From positions 1 to 15,666 of the forward strand of contig DASQWX010000091.1 of the NCBI GenBank assembly GCA_035640035.1: a stretch of DNA of 15,666 nt, written 5' to 3'. Source of the DNA: 13-2-20CM-68-14 sp035640035. GTDB lineage: Bacteria; Actinomycetota; Thermoleophilia; Gaiellales; Gaiellaceae. A model generated the notes under the pieces. The model saw nothing but the letters and a program-made list of their open reading frames with translations, searched no databases and was not told the origin of the DNA. Shown here piece by piece: positions 1 through 7,743 of the stretch; position 1 is the stretch's first letter; every line of letters starts with the position of its first letter. Position numbers and translations under genes: made by a program.

Positions 1-1314
1 AGTGACGTCAAGTACACGTTCGAGCGGCTCTTCAAGATCGGCCAGAGCCCGAATGCAGGCACCTGGTACAACGTCATCGTCGGCGGTGACGCCTGCGTCA
101 AGAGCCCGAAGACGTGCAATCTCGACAAGGGCGTCGTGGTCAACGACGCCAAGGGAACCGTCACGTTCCACTTGACGAAGGGCGACCCCGAGTTCCTGGA
201 CAAGCTCGCGGTCCCGTTCGGCTTCATTCTCCCGACCGGCACGCCGAACAAGGAAGTCCAGATCCCGCCGCCGGGCACCGGCCCGTACAAGTTCGTCCAG
301 TACAACCCGAACAAGCAGATCAAGCTCGTCCGGAACACGTTCTTCAAGGAGTGGTCGAAGGACGCGCAGCCGAACGGCAACCCTGACGTGATCATCCAGA
401 AGTTCGGTCTCTCCGCAGAGGCGGAGGTCACCCAGGTCGAGAACGGCCAGGCCGACTGGATGTTCGACACGCCCCCTTCGGACCGTCTGAACGAGATCTC
501 GACGAAGTATGGGGACCAAGTCCACGTGAATCCGCTGACGGCGGTCTGGTACATCGCGATGAACGTCCGCATTCCGCCGTTCAACAACCTCAAGGCTCGG
601 CAGGCGGTCAACTACGCGACCGACCGCAACGCGCTCGTAAAGATCTACGGCGGCCCGAAGCTGGCCGTGCCGACGTGTCAGATCCTGCCCCCGAACTTCC
701 CCGGCTACAAGCCGTACTGCCCATACACGAAGAACCCTGGGAGCGGCAAGTGGACAGCGCCCGACATGACGAAGGCGAAGCAGCTCGTCGCGGCTTCTGG
801 GACGAAGGGCGCCTCGGTCAAAGTCAACACGGACACCGTCGAGACCGACAAGGCGCTCGGTGAGTACTTCGTCGGCCTCCTGAACCAGCTCGGGTACAAG
901 GCCCAGCTGCAGGCGCTCAGCCCGGACATCCAGTACCCGTACTGCCAGAACTCGAAGAACAAGGTTCAGTTCTGCTGGTCGAGCTGGTATCAGGACTATC
1001 CGGCGGCATCGGACTTCCTGAACATCCTGCTCGGCTGCGGGTCGTTCATCCCGAACTCGAACGCGAGCCCGAACATCGCGGAGTTTTGCAACAAGGGAAT
1101 CCAGGCGCAGATGGATCAGGCGCTCCAACAGGGCATCACGGATCCGAGCGGGGCGAACAAGAAGTGGGAGTCGATCGACAAGGCAGTCACAGATCAGGCG
1201 CCGTGGGTGGCGATGTTCAACCCGAAGTACATCGACTTCCTCTCGAAGCGCGTGAAGGGCTACCAGTTCAGCCCACAGTGGTACTTCCTGCTCGCACAGG
1301 CGTCCGTGAAGTAA
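1..1314 (+). CDS. ABC transporter substrate-binding protein, family 5 (C-terminal part)
   Basis: Extracytoplasmic binding protein that captures a peptide or similar solute and delivers it to the permeases encoded downstream. The frame is open from base 1, so the start, signal peptide and perhaps the first 100-150 residues lie outside the window; 437 codons are present before the TAA. The SBP_bac_5 pattern is visible: DVKYTFERL at the left edge, a GTGPYKF segment (about bases 277-297), ARQAVNYATDRNALV (about 595-639) and the late YQDYPAASDF stretch (about 988-1017). Eight cysteines fall in four close pairs, unusual for the family and suggestive of disulfides outside the cell. It is followed after 21 bases by a permease and heads a five-gene transporter operon. 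The ligand cannot be read from the sequence; peptide, nickel-chelate or other small solutes are all possible within the family. Confidence 0.93.
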   Translation, partial: SDVKYTFERLFKIGQSPNAGTWYNVIVGGDACVKSPKTCNLDKGVVVNDAKGTVTFHLTKGDPEFLDKLAVPFGFILPTGTPNKEVQIPPPGTGPYKFVQYNPNKQIKLVRNTFFKEWSKDAQPNGNPDVIIQKFGLSAEAEVTQVENGQADWMFDTPPSDRLNEISTKYGDQVHVNPLTAVWYIAMNVRIPPFNNLKARQAVNYATDRNALVKIYGGPKLAVPTCQILPPNFPGYKPYCPYTKNPGSGKWTAPDMTKAKQLVAASGTKGASVKVNTDTVETDKALGEYFVGLLNQLGYKAQLQALSPDIQYPYCQNSKNKVQFCWSSWYQDYPAASDFLNILLGCGSFIPNSNASPNIAEFCNKGIQAQMDQALQQGITDPSGANKKWESIDKAVTDQAPWVAMFNPKYIDFLSKRVKGYQFSPQWYFLLAQASVK

Positions 1315-1335
1315 GGCGGAGCGGGGCAGGACGGC

Positions 1336-2391
1336 GTGGCCGTTTTCGAGCCTGAAGCCGAGGGCATCGTCCTCGATGCTGAGGAGACCGGCGGCGACAT
1401 CGTCGGCCGCAGTCCCTGGGCGCTCGCGGGCCGGCGACTGGTGCGGAACAAGGTCGCCCTCGCTGCCCTCGCCCTTTTCCTCCTGATCGTCGCCGTCAGC
1501 TTGGCCGCGCCTCTCTACTCGAACTACGTCGCCGATACGAGCCCGTTCGACTCGAACATCTCCGGAACGGTGACGATCGACGGGAAGACCGTGCCGGTCC
1601 TCCAGCAGGGCGGCGGCAAGCTCGGTCTCGGCGAGACGCCGATCGGGCCGACCTGGCACTCCAAGTACTTCATCGGCGCGGACAACCAGGGACGAGACGT
1701 CGCCGCGCGCGTGCTCTACGGCGGGCGCGCCTCGCTCGAGATCGGGATCGGCTCGGCCCTGCTCGCGTCGCTGATCGCGTTGTTCTTTGCACTCGTCGCC
1801 GGTTTCTTCGGCGGCTGGACGGACTCGATCATCTCGCGGGTGATGGACCTGATCTGGGCGTTCCCGCTCTACCTACTGGCTATCTCGATAGCGACGGTGT
1901 TGTTGACGGCTCCAAGCGGGCTCAAGATCGGCTTCATCCACCTCAGCGCGGCCAGCCTCTGGATTCCGCTGCTCATCATCGGCTTCATCTATGTGCCGTA
2001 CGTCTACCGGCCGATCCGCGGACAAGTTCTCTCGCTTCGCGAGAAGGAGTTCGTCGAGGCGGCAATCGCCCAGGGCGCCTCGAACTTCCGCCTGATCTTC
2101 AAGGAGGTCCTGCCGAACGTGGCCTCGACGGTGATCGTGCTGATGCCACTGATGATCGCGACGACGATCCTTACCGAGTCGGCGCTGTCGTACCTGTCGA
2201 TTGGCGTCCAGCCGCCGAAGGCGAGTTGGGGGACGATTATCCAGGACGGCCAGTCGCTGCTCTACACGCGCCCGTGGGTCGCGATCGCACCCGGGATCAT
2301 GATCGTGTTGACGGTCCTGGCGATGAACGTGCTCGGGGACGGCTTGCGCGACGCGCTCGACCCCAGGTCGAAGGTGCGCGTCAAGGGCTAG
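1336..2391 (+). CDS. Dpp/Opp-type ABC transporter permease, DppC-like
   Basis: Inner-membrane permease subunit (351 aa) of the importer. A GTG start is preceded by GGCAGG. The cytosolic N-terminus (about 1-35) leads into the first membrane helix (about 38-60), as in OppC_N. The conserved FIGADNQGRDVAARVLYGG stretch lies at about 112-130, several further hydrophobic helices follow, and the EAA coupling loop (EAAIAQGASNFRLIFKEV) is at 241-258. The ALSYLSIGVQPP motif typical of DppC proteins lies near the C-terminus. The segment between helix 1 and the GADNQGRD motif (about 61-111) is longer than in typical DppC and contains a small strand-forming insert (VTIDGKTVPVLQQ). The gene sits before the DppB-type permease, the reverse of the classical order. 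Family assignment is firm; substrate is unknown. Confidence 0.94.
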   Translation: MAVFEPEAEGIVLDAEETGGDIVGRSPWALAGRRLVRNKVALAALALFLLIVAVSLAAPLYSNYVADTSPFDSNISGTVTIDGKTVPVLQQGGGKLGLGETPIGPTWHSKYFIGADNQGRDVAARVLYGGRASLEIGIGSALLASLIALFFALVAGFFGGWTDSIISRVMDLIWAFPLYLLAISIATVLLTAPSGLKIGFIHLSAASLWIPLLIIGFIYVPYVYRPIRGQVLSLREKEFVEAAIAQGASNFRLIFKEVLPNVASTVIVLMPLMIATTILTESALSYLSIGVQPPKASWGTIIQDGQSLLYTRPWVAIAPGIMIVLTVLAMNVLGDGLRDALDPRSKVRVKG

Positions 2392-2395
2392 GCGC

Positions 2396-3364
2396 GTGGT
2401 CGCCTTCATCATCCGCCGGCTGCTCTGGATGGCCCTCGTCCTCTTCGCGATCTCCGTGCTCGTGTTCCTGATCTTCTTCGCCACGCCGGGCGTCGACCCC
2501 GCCCGCCAGATGGCAGGCAGAAACCCGTCCCCCGAGACGATCAAGAACATCAAGCACGAGTTCGGTCTCGACCGGTCTCTGCCCGTCCGCTACGGGCTGA
2601 TGATGAAGCACATGTTCATCACGCGCGACCTGATCTCCTACGGAAGCCACACGCGCGTGATCCCCGAGATCACGAGTGCAGCGCCGGTGACCTTGTCGCT
2701 CGTTTTCGGGGCGGCGATCATCTGGATCATCTTCAGCATTCTCTTCGGGGTCGCCGCCGCGGTCCTCAGGGGCACGATCTTCGACCCCCTCTTGATGATC
2801 CTTGCGCTGATCGGGATCTCGATCCCGGTCTTCTGGCTCGGCGAGGTCGTGAACTTGATCACCCAGAGTCGCCTCCACGATTCGTTCCTCTTCAGCTGGG
2901 TGCCGCCGCTCGGATACACACCGCTGACCCAGGATCCGTTCATGTGGTTCAAGCAGCTGTTCTTCCCGTGGCTGACGCTTTCGGTGCTGTACATCGGCTT
3001 CTACGCTCGCGTTCTGCGCGCGAACCTGATCGAGACCGACAGCGAGGACTACATCCGCACGGCGCGCGCGAAAGGGTTATCGGAACGACGTGTTCTCTTC
3101 CGCCACACGCTCCGGACGTCGATGATCACCTTCGTCAGCCTGTTCGGACTCGACTTCGCCGTCCTTGTGGGCGGCGGCGCGCTGCTTACCGAGGTCGTCT
3201 TCGGTCTCCCGGGCGTCGGGTTGCTGACCTACAACTCGCTTACCGCCCTCGACCTTCCCGTGATCATGACGACGGTGATCTACGCAGCCTTCTTCATCAC
3301 GCTCGCGAGCGCTCTCGTCGATCTCGTCTACGCCTGGCTCGATCCGAGGGTTCGGCTCGCCTGA
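2396..3364 (+). CDS. Dpp/Opp-type ABC transporter permease, DppB-like
   Basis: Second membrane subunit (322 aa), pairing with the DppC-type protein to form the pore. A GTG start lies four bases after the previous stop and gives the standard N-terminus (VAFIIRRLLWMALVLFAIS, with membrane helix 1 at about 8-30). The usual FGLDRSLPVRYGL segment is at about 56-68. The coupling loop (YIRTARAKGLSERRVLFRHT) is at 219-238. The conserved TEVVFGLPGVGLL motif and the terminal LVYAWLDPRVR are both present. The TGA stop overlaps the ATG of the next gene (ATGA), so the two are probably translationally coupled. Confidence 0.95.
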   Translation: MVAFIIRRLLWMALVLFAISVLVFLIFFATPGVDPARQMAGRNPSPETIKNIKHEFGLDRSLPVRYGLMMKHMFITRDLISYGSHTRVIPEITSAAPVTLSLVFGAAIIWIIFSILFGVAAAVLRGTIFDPLLMILALIGISIPVFWLGEVVNLITQSRLHDSFLFSWVPPLGYTPLTQDPFMWFKQLFFPWLTLSVLYIGFYARVLRANLIETDSEDYIRTARAKGLSERRVLFRHTLRTSMITFVSLFGLDFAVLVGGGALLTEVVFGLPGVGLLTYNSLTALDLPVIMTTVIYAAFFITLASALVDLVYAWLDPRVRLA

Positions 3365-4392
3365 TGGCCGAGCCGCTCCTCGAAGTCCGCGATCTCAAGG
3401 TCTCCTTCCGGACGGAGGACGGGATCGTCCGTGCGGTGGACGGGATCTCGTTCACGCTCGACGAAGGAGAAGTGCTCGGGATCGTCGGCGAGTCGGGCTC
3501 CGGCAAGAGCGTGACGATGATGTCGGTCATGCGGTTGATCACCGACCCGAACGTCATGTACCAGGGGGAGATCCTCTACAAGGGCCGGAACCTGATGGGG
3601 GTCTCGAAAGATGCGATGCGCGAGGTCCGCGGCGAGGAGATCGCAATGATCTTCCAGGACCCGATGACCTCGTTGAACCCGGTCTACAGCGTGGGCTGGC
3701 AGATCGAGGAGCAGCTGAACGAGCACTACGACCTGAAGAAAGGGCAGGCGCGGCGGCGTGCCATCGAGCTCCTGGCGCAGGTCGGGATTCCGAGGCCGGA
3801 GCAACGGATCGACGACTACCCGCACCAGTTCTCTGGCGGGATGCGCCAGCGCGTGATGATCGCCCTTGCGCTCTCGTGCAATCCGGATCTACTGATCGCA
3901 GACGAGCCGACGACGGCGCTCGACGTGACGATCCAGGCTCAGATCCTGGAGCTCATCAAGAACCTGCAGCGAGAGTTCGGCTCTGCGGTGGCGCTGATCA
4001 CGCACGACCTCGGCGTCGTTGCTGACATCGCCGATCGGATCATCGTCATGTACGCGGGCCGGATCGTCGAGCAGGGCGACAAGGAGGAGATCTTTTACGA
4101 CCCGCAGCACCCGTACACCTGGGGGCTACTGGGCTCGATCGCCAGGCTCGACCGGCCGAAGCCGCGCAGGCTGACGGCGATCGCCGGCCAGCCGCCGTCG
4201 CTGATCAACAGGCCACACGGGTGCAGCTTCCGGCCGCGGTGCCCGCAGGCCTTCGACCGCTGCCGGGCCGAGGATCCTCAGCTGACCGCGAAGGTCGAGG
4301 GCGCGCACCTCGACGCCTGCCATCTCACCGTCGAGGACAAGCGGGCGCGCCGCGACGCAACGATCAACCCTGAGCTGGCGGAGACGGCGTGA
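3364..4392 (+). CDS. Dpp/Opp-type ABC transporter ATPase, DppD-like
   Basis: Cytosolic ATPase subunit (342 aa) that powers the importer. The ATG start overlaps the preceding stop and gives MAEPLLEVRDLKVSF, a standard beginning; the open frame continues upstream, but only as a shadow of the permease gene. Walker A GESGSGKS is at 42-49, Q-loop Q98, signature SGGMRQR at 157-163, Walker B LLIADE ending at E181, D-loop at 185-187 and switch His214. The C-terminal oligopeptide-transporter extension carries Cys287, Cys293, Cys300 and Cys319. This spacing matches the 4Fe-4S-binding motif described structurally for a DppD nucleotide-binding domain. The stop overlaps the GTG of the second ATPase (GTGA). 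Confidence 0.96.
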   Translation: MAEPLLEVRDLKVSFRTEDGIVRAVDGISFTLDEGEVLGIVGESGSGKSVTMMSVMRLITDPNVMYQGEILYKGRNLMGVSKDAMREVRGEEIAMIFQDPMTSLNPVYSVGWQIEEQLNEHYDLKKGQARRRAIELLAQVGIPRPEQRIDDYPHQFSGGMRQRVMIALALSCNPDLLIADEPTTALDVTIQAQILELIKNLQREFGSAVALITHDLGVVADIADRIIVMYAGRIVEQGDKEEIFYDPQHPYTWGLLGSIARLDRPKPRRLTAIAGQPPSLINRPHGCSFRPRCPQAFDRCRAEDPQLTAKVEGAHLDACHLTVEDKRARRDATINPELAETA

Positions 4393-5501
4393 GCTCGACG
4401 AACGGAGATTTCCTCCTTCAGGCCGAGCACGTCGTCAAGTACTTCCCGATCAAGCGGGGGATCTTGTTCCAGCGTGAGATCGCGAGGGTCCATGCGGTCG
4501 ACGACGTCTCGCTCGAGATCCATCGCGGCGAGACAATCGGCCTCGTCGGCGAGTCGGGCTGCGGCAAGTCGACGCTGGGTCGTTGCTTCGTTCGGCTCTA
4601 CGACCTCACGGACGGCCGCCTCGTCTTCGACGGCGACGATATCTCGAAGCTCTCGCGCCGCGGCATGCGGCCGTTGCGGCGTGAGCTCCAGATCATCTTT
4701 CAGGACCCGTATGCCTCGCTGAACCCGCGCAAGCGCGTCGGCTCCATCGTCGGCGCGCCGCTGGAGATCCACGGGATCGGCGATCGACGCGAGCGGCGCC
4801 GGCAGGTCCAGGAGCTGCTCGAGAAGGTCGGGCTCTCGCCGGAGCACTACAACCGCTTTCCGCACGAGTTCTCGGGCGGGCAGCGACAGAGAATCGGCGT
4901 CGCGCGGGCACTCGCTCTGCGCCCGAAGCTCGTGATCGCCGACGAGCCGGTCTCCGCGCTCGACGTCTCGATCCAGGCGCAGGTGATCAACCTCCTCGCC
5001 GACCTGCAGGAGGATTTCGAGCTCACGTACGTGTTCATCGCCCACGACCTCGGCGTCGTCCGACACGTCTCGGACCGGATCGCGGTCATGTACCTCGGCA
5101 AGATCGTCGAGATCTCGCCGGCGGAGGAGCTCTACGAGCGGCCGATCATGCCGTACACAGAGGCGCTGCTCTCCGCGGTGCCGATCCCGGACCCGCGCGA
5201 ATCCGCAGCCCGTGAGCGGATCGTGCTCGAGGGCGACGTGCCGTCGCCGATCAATCCGCCGTCGGGATGCCGCTTCCACCCGCGCTGCCGCTACGCGACC
5301 GACATCTGCACGCACGTCGAGCCGCCGCTCACCCACTACGGCAACGGTCACCTCGCCGCCTGCCACCATCCGCTCAACGTGGACAAGGAGACGCTCGCGC
5401 GGGCTACCGTCGATCAGCGGCGAACGCCGGCGGAAGCGGACGAGGCCGCGAAGCCCGAGGAACCGGGCCGCGCGGTCGCGGGCGACGGCCGAGCCGGGTA
5501 G
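4389..5501 (+). CDS. Dpp/Opp-type ABC transporter ATPase, DppF/OppF-like
   Basis: Second cytosolic ATPase (370 aa), expected to form a heterodimer with the DppD-like subunit. The GTG start overlaps the preceding TGA by four bases and has GGAG six bases upstream. Walker A GESGCGKS is at 54-61, the Q-loop is IIFQDP (Gln105), the signature SGGQRQR at 162-168, Walker B LVIADE ending at E186, and switch His219. The tail has Cys294, Cys300, Cys307 and Cys325, again the four-cysteine pattern. About 40 residues after the last cysteine are charged and Ala/Pro-rich, look disordered and go beyond the usual family end. This is the last transporter gene; a 47-base gap to the glycosyltransferase shows no clear terminator. 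Confidence 0.96.
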   Translation: MSSTNGDFLLQAEHVVKYFPIKRGILFQREIARVHAVDDVSLEIHRGETIGLVGESGCGKSTLGRCFVRLYDLTDGRLVFDGDDISKLSRRGMRPLRRELQIIFQDPYASLNPRKRVGSIVGAPLEIHGIGDRRERRRQVQELLEKVGLSPEHYNRFPHEFSGGQRQRIGVARALALRPKLVIADEPVSALDVSIQAQVINLLADLQEDFELTYVFIAHDLGVVRHVSDRIAVMYLGKIVEISPAEELYERPIMPYTEALLSAVPIPDPRESAARERIVLEGDVPSPINPPSGCRFHPRCRYATDICTHVEPPLTHYGNGHLAACHHPLNVDKETLARATVDQRRTPAEADEAAKPEEPGRAVAGDGRAG

Positions 5502-5548
5502 CCCCGAGGCGTCGGCTTAAAACTTCGTACTCGGGCATGATCACGCGG

Positions 5549-6694
5549 ATGAAGGTCGGGATCGTCGTCCCGTACTCGTGGTCGTTCTGGGGTGGCGTCC
5601 CCGAGCACGCCGACCACCAAGCGCGGGCGATCGAGGAGCTCGGTGTCGACGCGCGGATCATCATCGGCCACGATCCGCCGGGCCGGCTGACGAAGTACCT
5701 CCACCCACGCGAGGGTCGACATGGCCGCCCGCCGGCGTATGTCATCCCCGTCGGTCGTTCGGTGATCGTCCCGGCCAACGGCGCGCTGCCGAACATCGTG
5801 CTCAGTCCCAACGCGATCTTCCGGATCCGCGAGGTGCTCGAGCGCGAGAAGTTCGACGTCCTGCACCTCCACGAGCCGATGACGCCCGCGATCGGAGTCG
5901 CCGCGCTCTCGTTGGCGCGCATCCCGCTTGTGGCGACCTTCCACGCCTCGGGCGAGCTCGGCTGGATGAAGATCGCGACACCCGTCTGGGGCTTCCTCGC
6001 CGAGCGGCTCGATCATCGGATCGCCGTCTCCGAGCGGGCGGCGGCCTCGGCCGAGAAGTACCTCCCGGGCGAATACGAGGTGATCCCGAACGGCGTCGCG
6101 ATGCCGAAGGATGCGGACCCGGCAGGCCGCGAGAACTCGATCGTTTTCGTCGGCCGCCACGAGCCGCGGAAGGGACTGCACGTCTTGCTCCGCGCGTGGC
6201 CGGAGATCCGGCGCCGGACGGGCGCCCGCCTCCGCATTCTCGGAGCCGACCCGCTCCAGGTCCGCCTGCTGCTCACACGCCTCCGGATTCCCGACGAGGG
6301 CATCGATGCGCTCGGATTCGTGCACGAGGACGAACGAACGCGGGAGCTCCTCGCCGCGAAGGCTTTCGTCGCCCCGTCGCTCGGCGGAGAGAGCTTCGGC
6401 ATGGTCCTGACCGAGGCGTTCGCGTGCGCGACGCCCGTCGTCGCCTCGGATATCTCCGGCTACCGTGACGTGATGACGGCGGAGACCGGTCTGCTCGTGC
6501 CGCCCGAGGATCCCGGGGCGCTCGCCGAGGCGGTCGCAAGCTTGCTGGCGGACGAGCGTCGCCGCCAAGTGGCCGGCTTGGCCGCACGGGAGCGCGCACG
6601 TCGCTATTCGTGGACCGACATCGCTCGGCGCCTGCTCTCGATCTACGAGCGCGTCACCGGGAGAGAGCCGGCCGCGCTCGCGGCGGCGGGTTGA
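5549..6694 (+). CDS. GT4 glycosyltransferase, PimA-like
   Basis: Retaining GT-B glycosyltransferase (381 aa from this start), probably moving a sugar from a nucleotide-sugar onto a membrane lipid at the inner face. It resembles phosphatidylinositol mannosyltransferase PimA. Visible landmarks are the N-terminal PYSWSFWGGVPEH (8-20), the LHLHEP motif with His108, FHASGE (131-136), IPNGV (179-183), VGRHEPRKG with Arg203 and Lys208 (201-209), and the EX7E motif as GGESFGMVLTEA with Glu281 and Glu289. The GGESFG form is characteristic of PimA-type enzymes. An in-frame ATG at 5537 would add four residues; 5549 is preferred because MKVGIVVPYS aligns with the family start. No strong Shine-Dalgarno sequence is seen for either. 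The TGA overlaps the probable TTG of the next gene. Acceptor and donor are inferred, not shown. Confidence 0.88.
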   Translation: MKVGIVVPYSWSFWGGVPEHADHQARAIEELGVDARIIIGHDPPGRLTKYLHPREGRHGRPPAYVIPVGRSVIVPANGALPNIVLSPNAIFRIREVLEREKFDVLHLHEPMTPAIGVAALSLARIPLVATFHASGELGWMKIATPVWGFLAERLDHRIAVSERAAASAEKYLPGEYEVIPNGVAMPKDADPAGRENSIVFVGRHEPRKGLHVLLRAWPEIRRRTGARLRILGADPLQVRLLLTRLRIPDEGIDALGFVHEDERTRELLAAKAFVAPSLGGESFGMVLTEAFACATPVVASDISGYRDVMTAETGLLVPPEDPGALAEAVASLLADERRRQVAGLAARERARRYSWTDIARRLLSIYERVTGREPAALAAAG

Positions 6695-7743
6695 AGCTCG
6701 CGCTGGCGAAGAGCCGCTCCTTGCGGCTCATGATCGTCATCATTGCCGCGGCCGGCGTCGGCGCACTCGTCTGGTGGCGCGGGCCGAACTGGGGGACGGT
6801 CGGAGACGCGTTCACCGTCGTCAAGTGGCACTGGGTCGTCATCGCGATCGGCTTCAACCTCCTTTCCGTCCTCGTGCGCTCGGTGGCGTGGACGATCGTG
6901 ATCAACCAGGCGCTTCCGGACCCGCACCCGCGCTTTCGGCTCGTCTTCTCCGCCTTCTCGGTCGGCCTGTTCGCGAATGCGGTGCTTCCGGGCCGGATCG
7001 GCGAGCTCGCGCGTGTCGGCGTGCTGACGCGGAAGCTTCCCGGGCGAGAGGGCGCCTGGGCGTCTCTGCTCGGGACGGTGTTCGCACACCGGCTCTTCGA
7101 TCTCGTCCCGTCGCTGCTGCTCGTCGGTTACGTGCTGCTGACCGCGAAGGTGCCGCACTGGGCGTTTACGAGCCTCGAGGTCGTGCTCGGGCTCGGGTTC
7201 GCCCTGCTCTGCTTCGGGCTCGCAAGCGCGCGCCGCCACAGCACCTCGGTCCTCGACGAGCTCGGCCCGGCCCGGCGGCTGATCACGATGGCCCGCTACG
7301 GACTCGGTGTGCTCCATTCCCCGCTGCCCGCCCTGGGTGCGGCGTTCTTCCAGTGTCTCGGCTGGCTCTGCCAACTCTTCGCGGTCTACTCGGCGATGCG
7401 GGCTTTCCACATCCACGCGCCGCTGCCGGCCGCGGCGCTCGTGCTCGTCCTGATGAACATCGCCACGCTCTTCCCCCTATGGCCGGGAAACGTGGGGCTC
7501 GTGCAGGCGGCGATCGCGCTGCCGCTGATCAGCTACGGCGTCGCCAAGGCCCGCGGGGTCGCGTACGGGTTCGGGCTTCAGGCGATCGAGGCCTCGGTCG
7601 GCGTCGGCGTGGGCGCGCTGTTCATCGCCCGCGAAGGGCTGTCCTTCGCGATGCTCCGCGTCATGCCCGGCGCCGAGGCCGCGGAAGTCCCCGAAGAGCC
7701 GCCGCCGTCGGAGTCGCGTGCGCGCGCTCGCATCCCCGGCTAG
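6691..7743 (+). CDS. LPG-synthase-TM (UPF0104) family membrane protein
   Basis: Polytopic membrane protein (350 aa) of the family related to the flippase half of lysylphosphatidylglycerol synthase (MprF). Hydrophobic helices are spread along the chain, beginning at about 14-28 and 47-63. Family landmarks are NAVLPGRIGELARV (96-109), the following FAHRLFDLVPSLLLVG (131-146), and LFPLWPGNVGLVQAA (260-274) with the conserved Pro-Gly. The aminoacyltransferase half of MprF is absent. The TTG start overlaps the glycosyltransferase stop (TTGA) and gives MKLALAKSRS; an ATG at 6730 is a weaker alternative, and upstream codons merely shadow the previous gene. The last 25 residues are a polar, Glu/Pro/Arg-rich tail. 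Its place behind a PimA-like enzyme suggests a role with glycolipids, perhaps transbilayer movement, which is inference. Confidence 0.85.
   Translation: MKLALAKSRSLRLMIVIIAAAGVGALVWWRGPNWGTVGDAFTVVKWHWVVIAIGFNLLSVLVRSVAWTIVINQALPDPHPRFRLVFSAFSVGLFANAVLPGRIGELARVGVLTRKLPGREGAWASLLGTVFAHRLFDLVPSLLLVGYVLLTAKVPHWAFTSLEVVLGLGFALLCFGLASARRHSTSVLDELGPARRLITMARYGLGVLHSPLPALGAAFFQCLGWLCQLFAVYSAMRAFHIHAPLPAAALVLVLMNIATLFPLWPGNVGLVQAAIALPLISYGVAKARGVAYGFGLQAIEASVGVGVGALFIAREGLSFAMLRVMPGAEAAEVPEEPPPSESRARARIPG

Noticed and set aside
4278..5369. 363-codon minus-strand frame opposite the second transporter ATPase
   Set aside because: It is antisense to an ATPase with all motifs intact and has no domain of its own.
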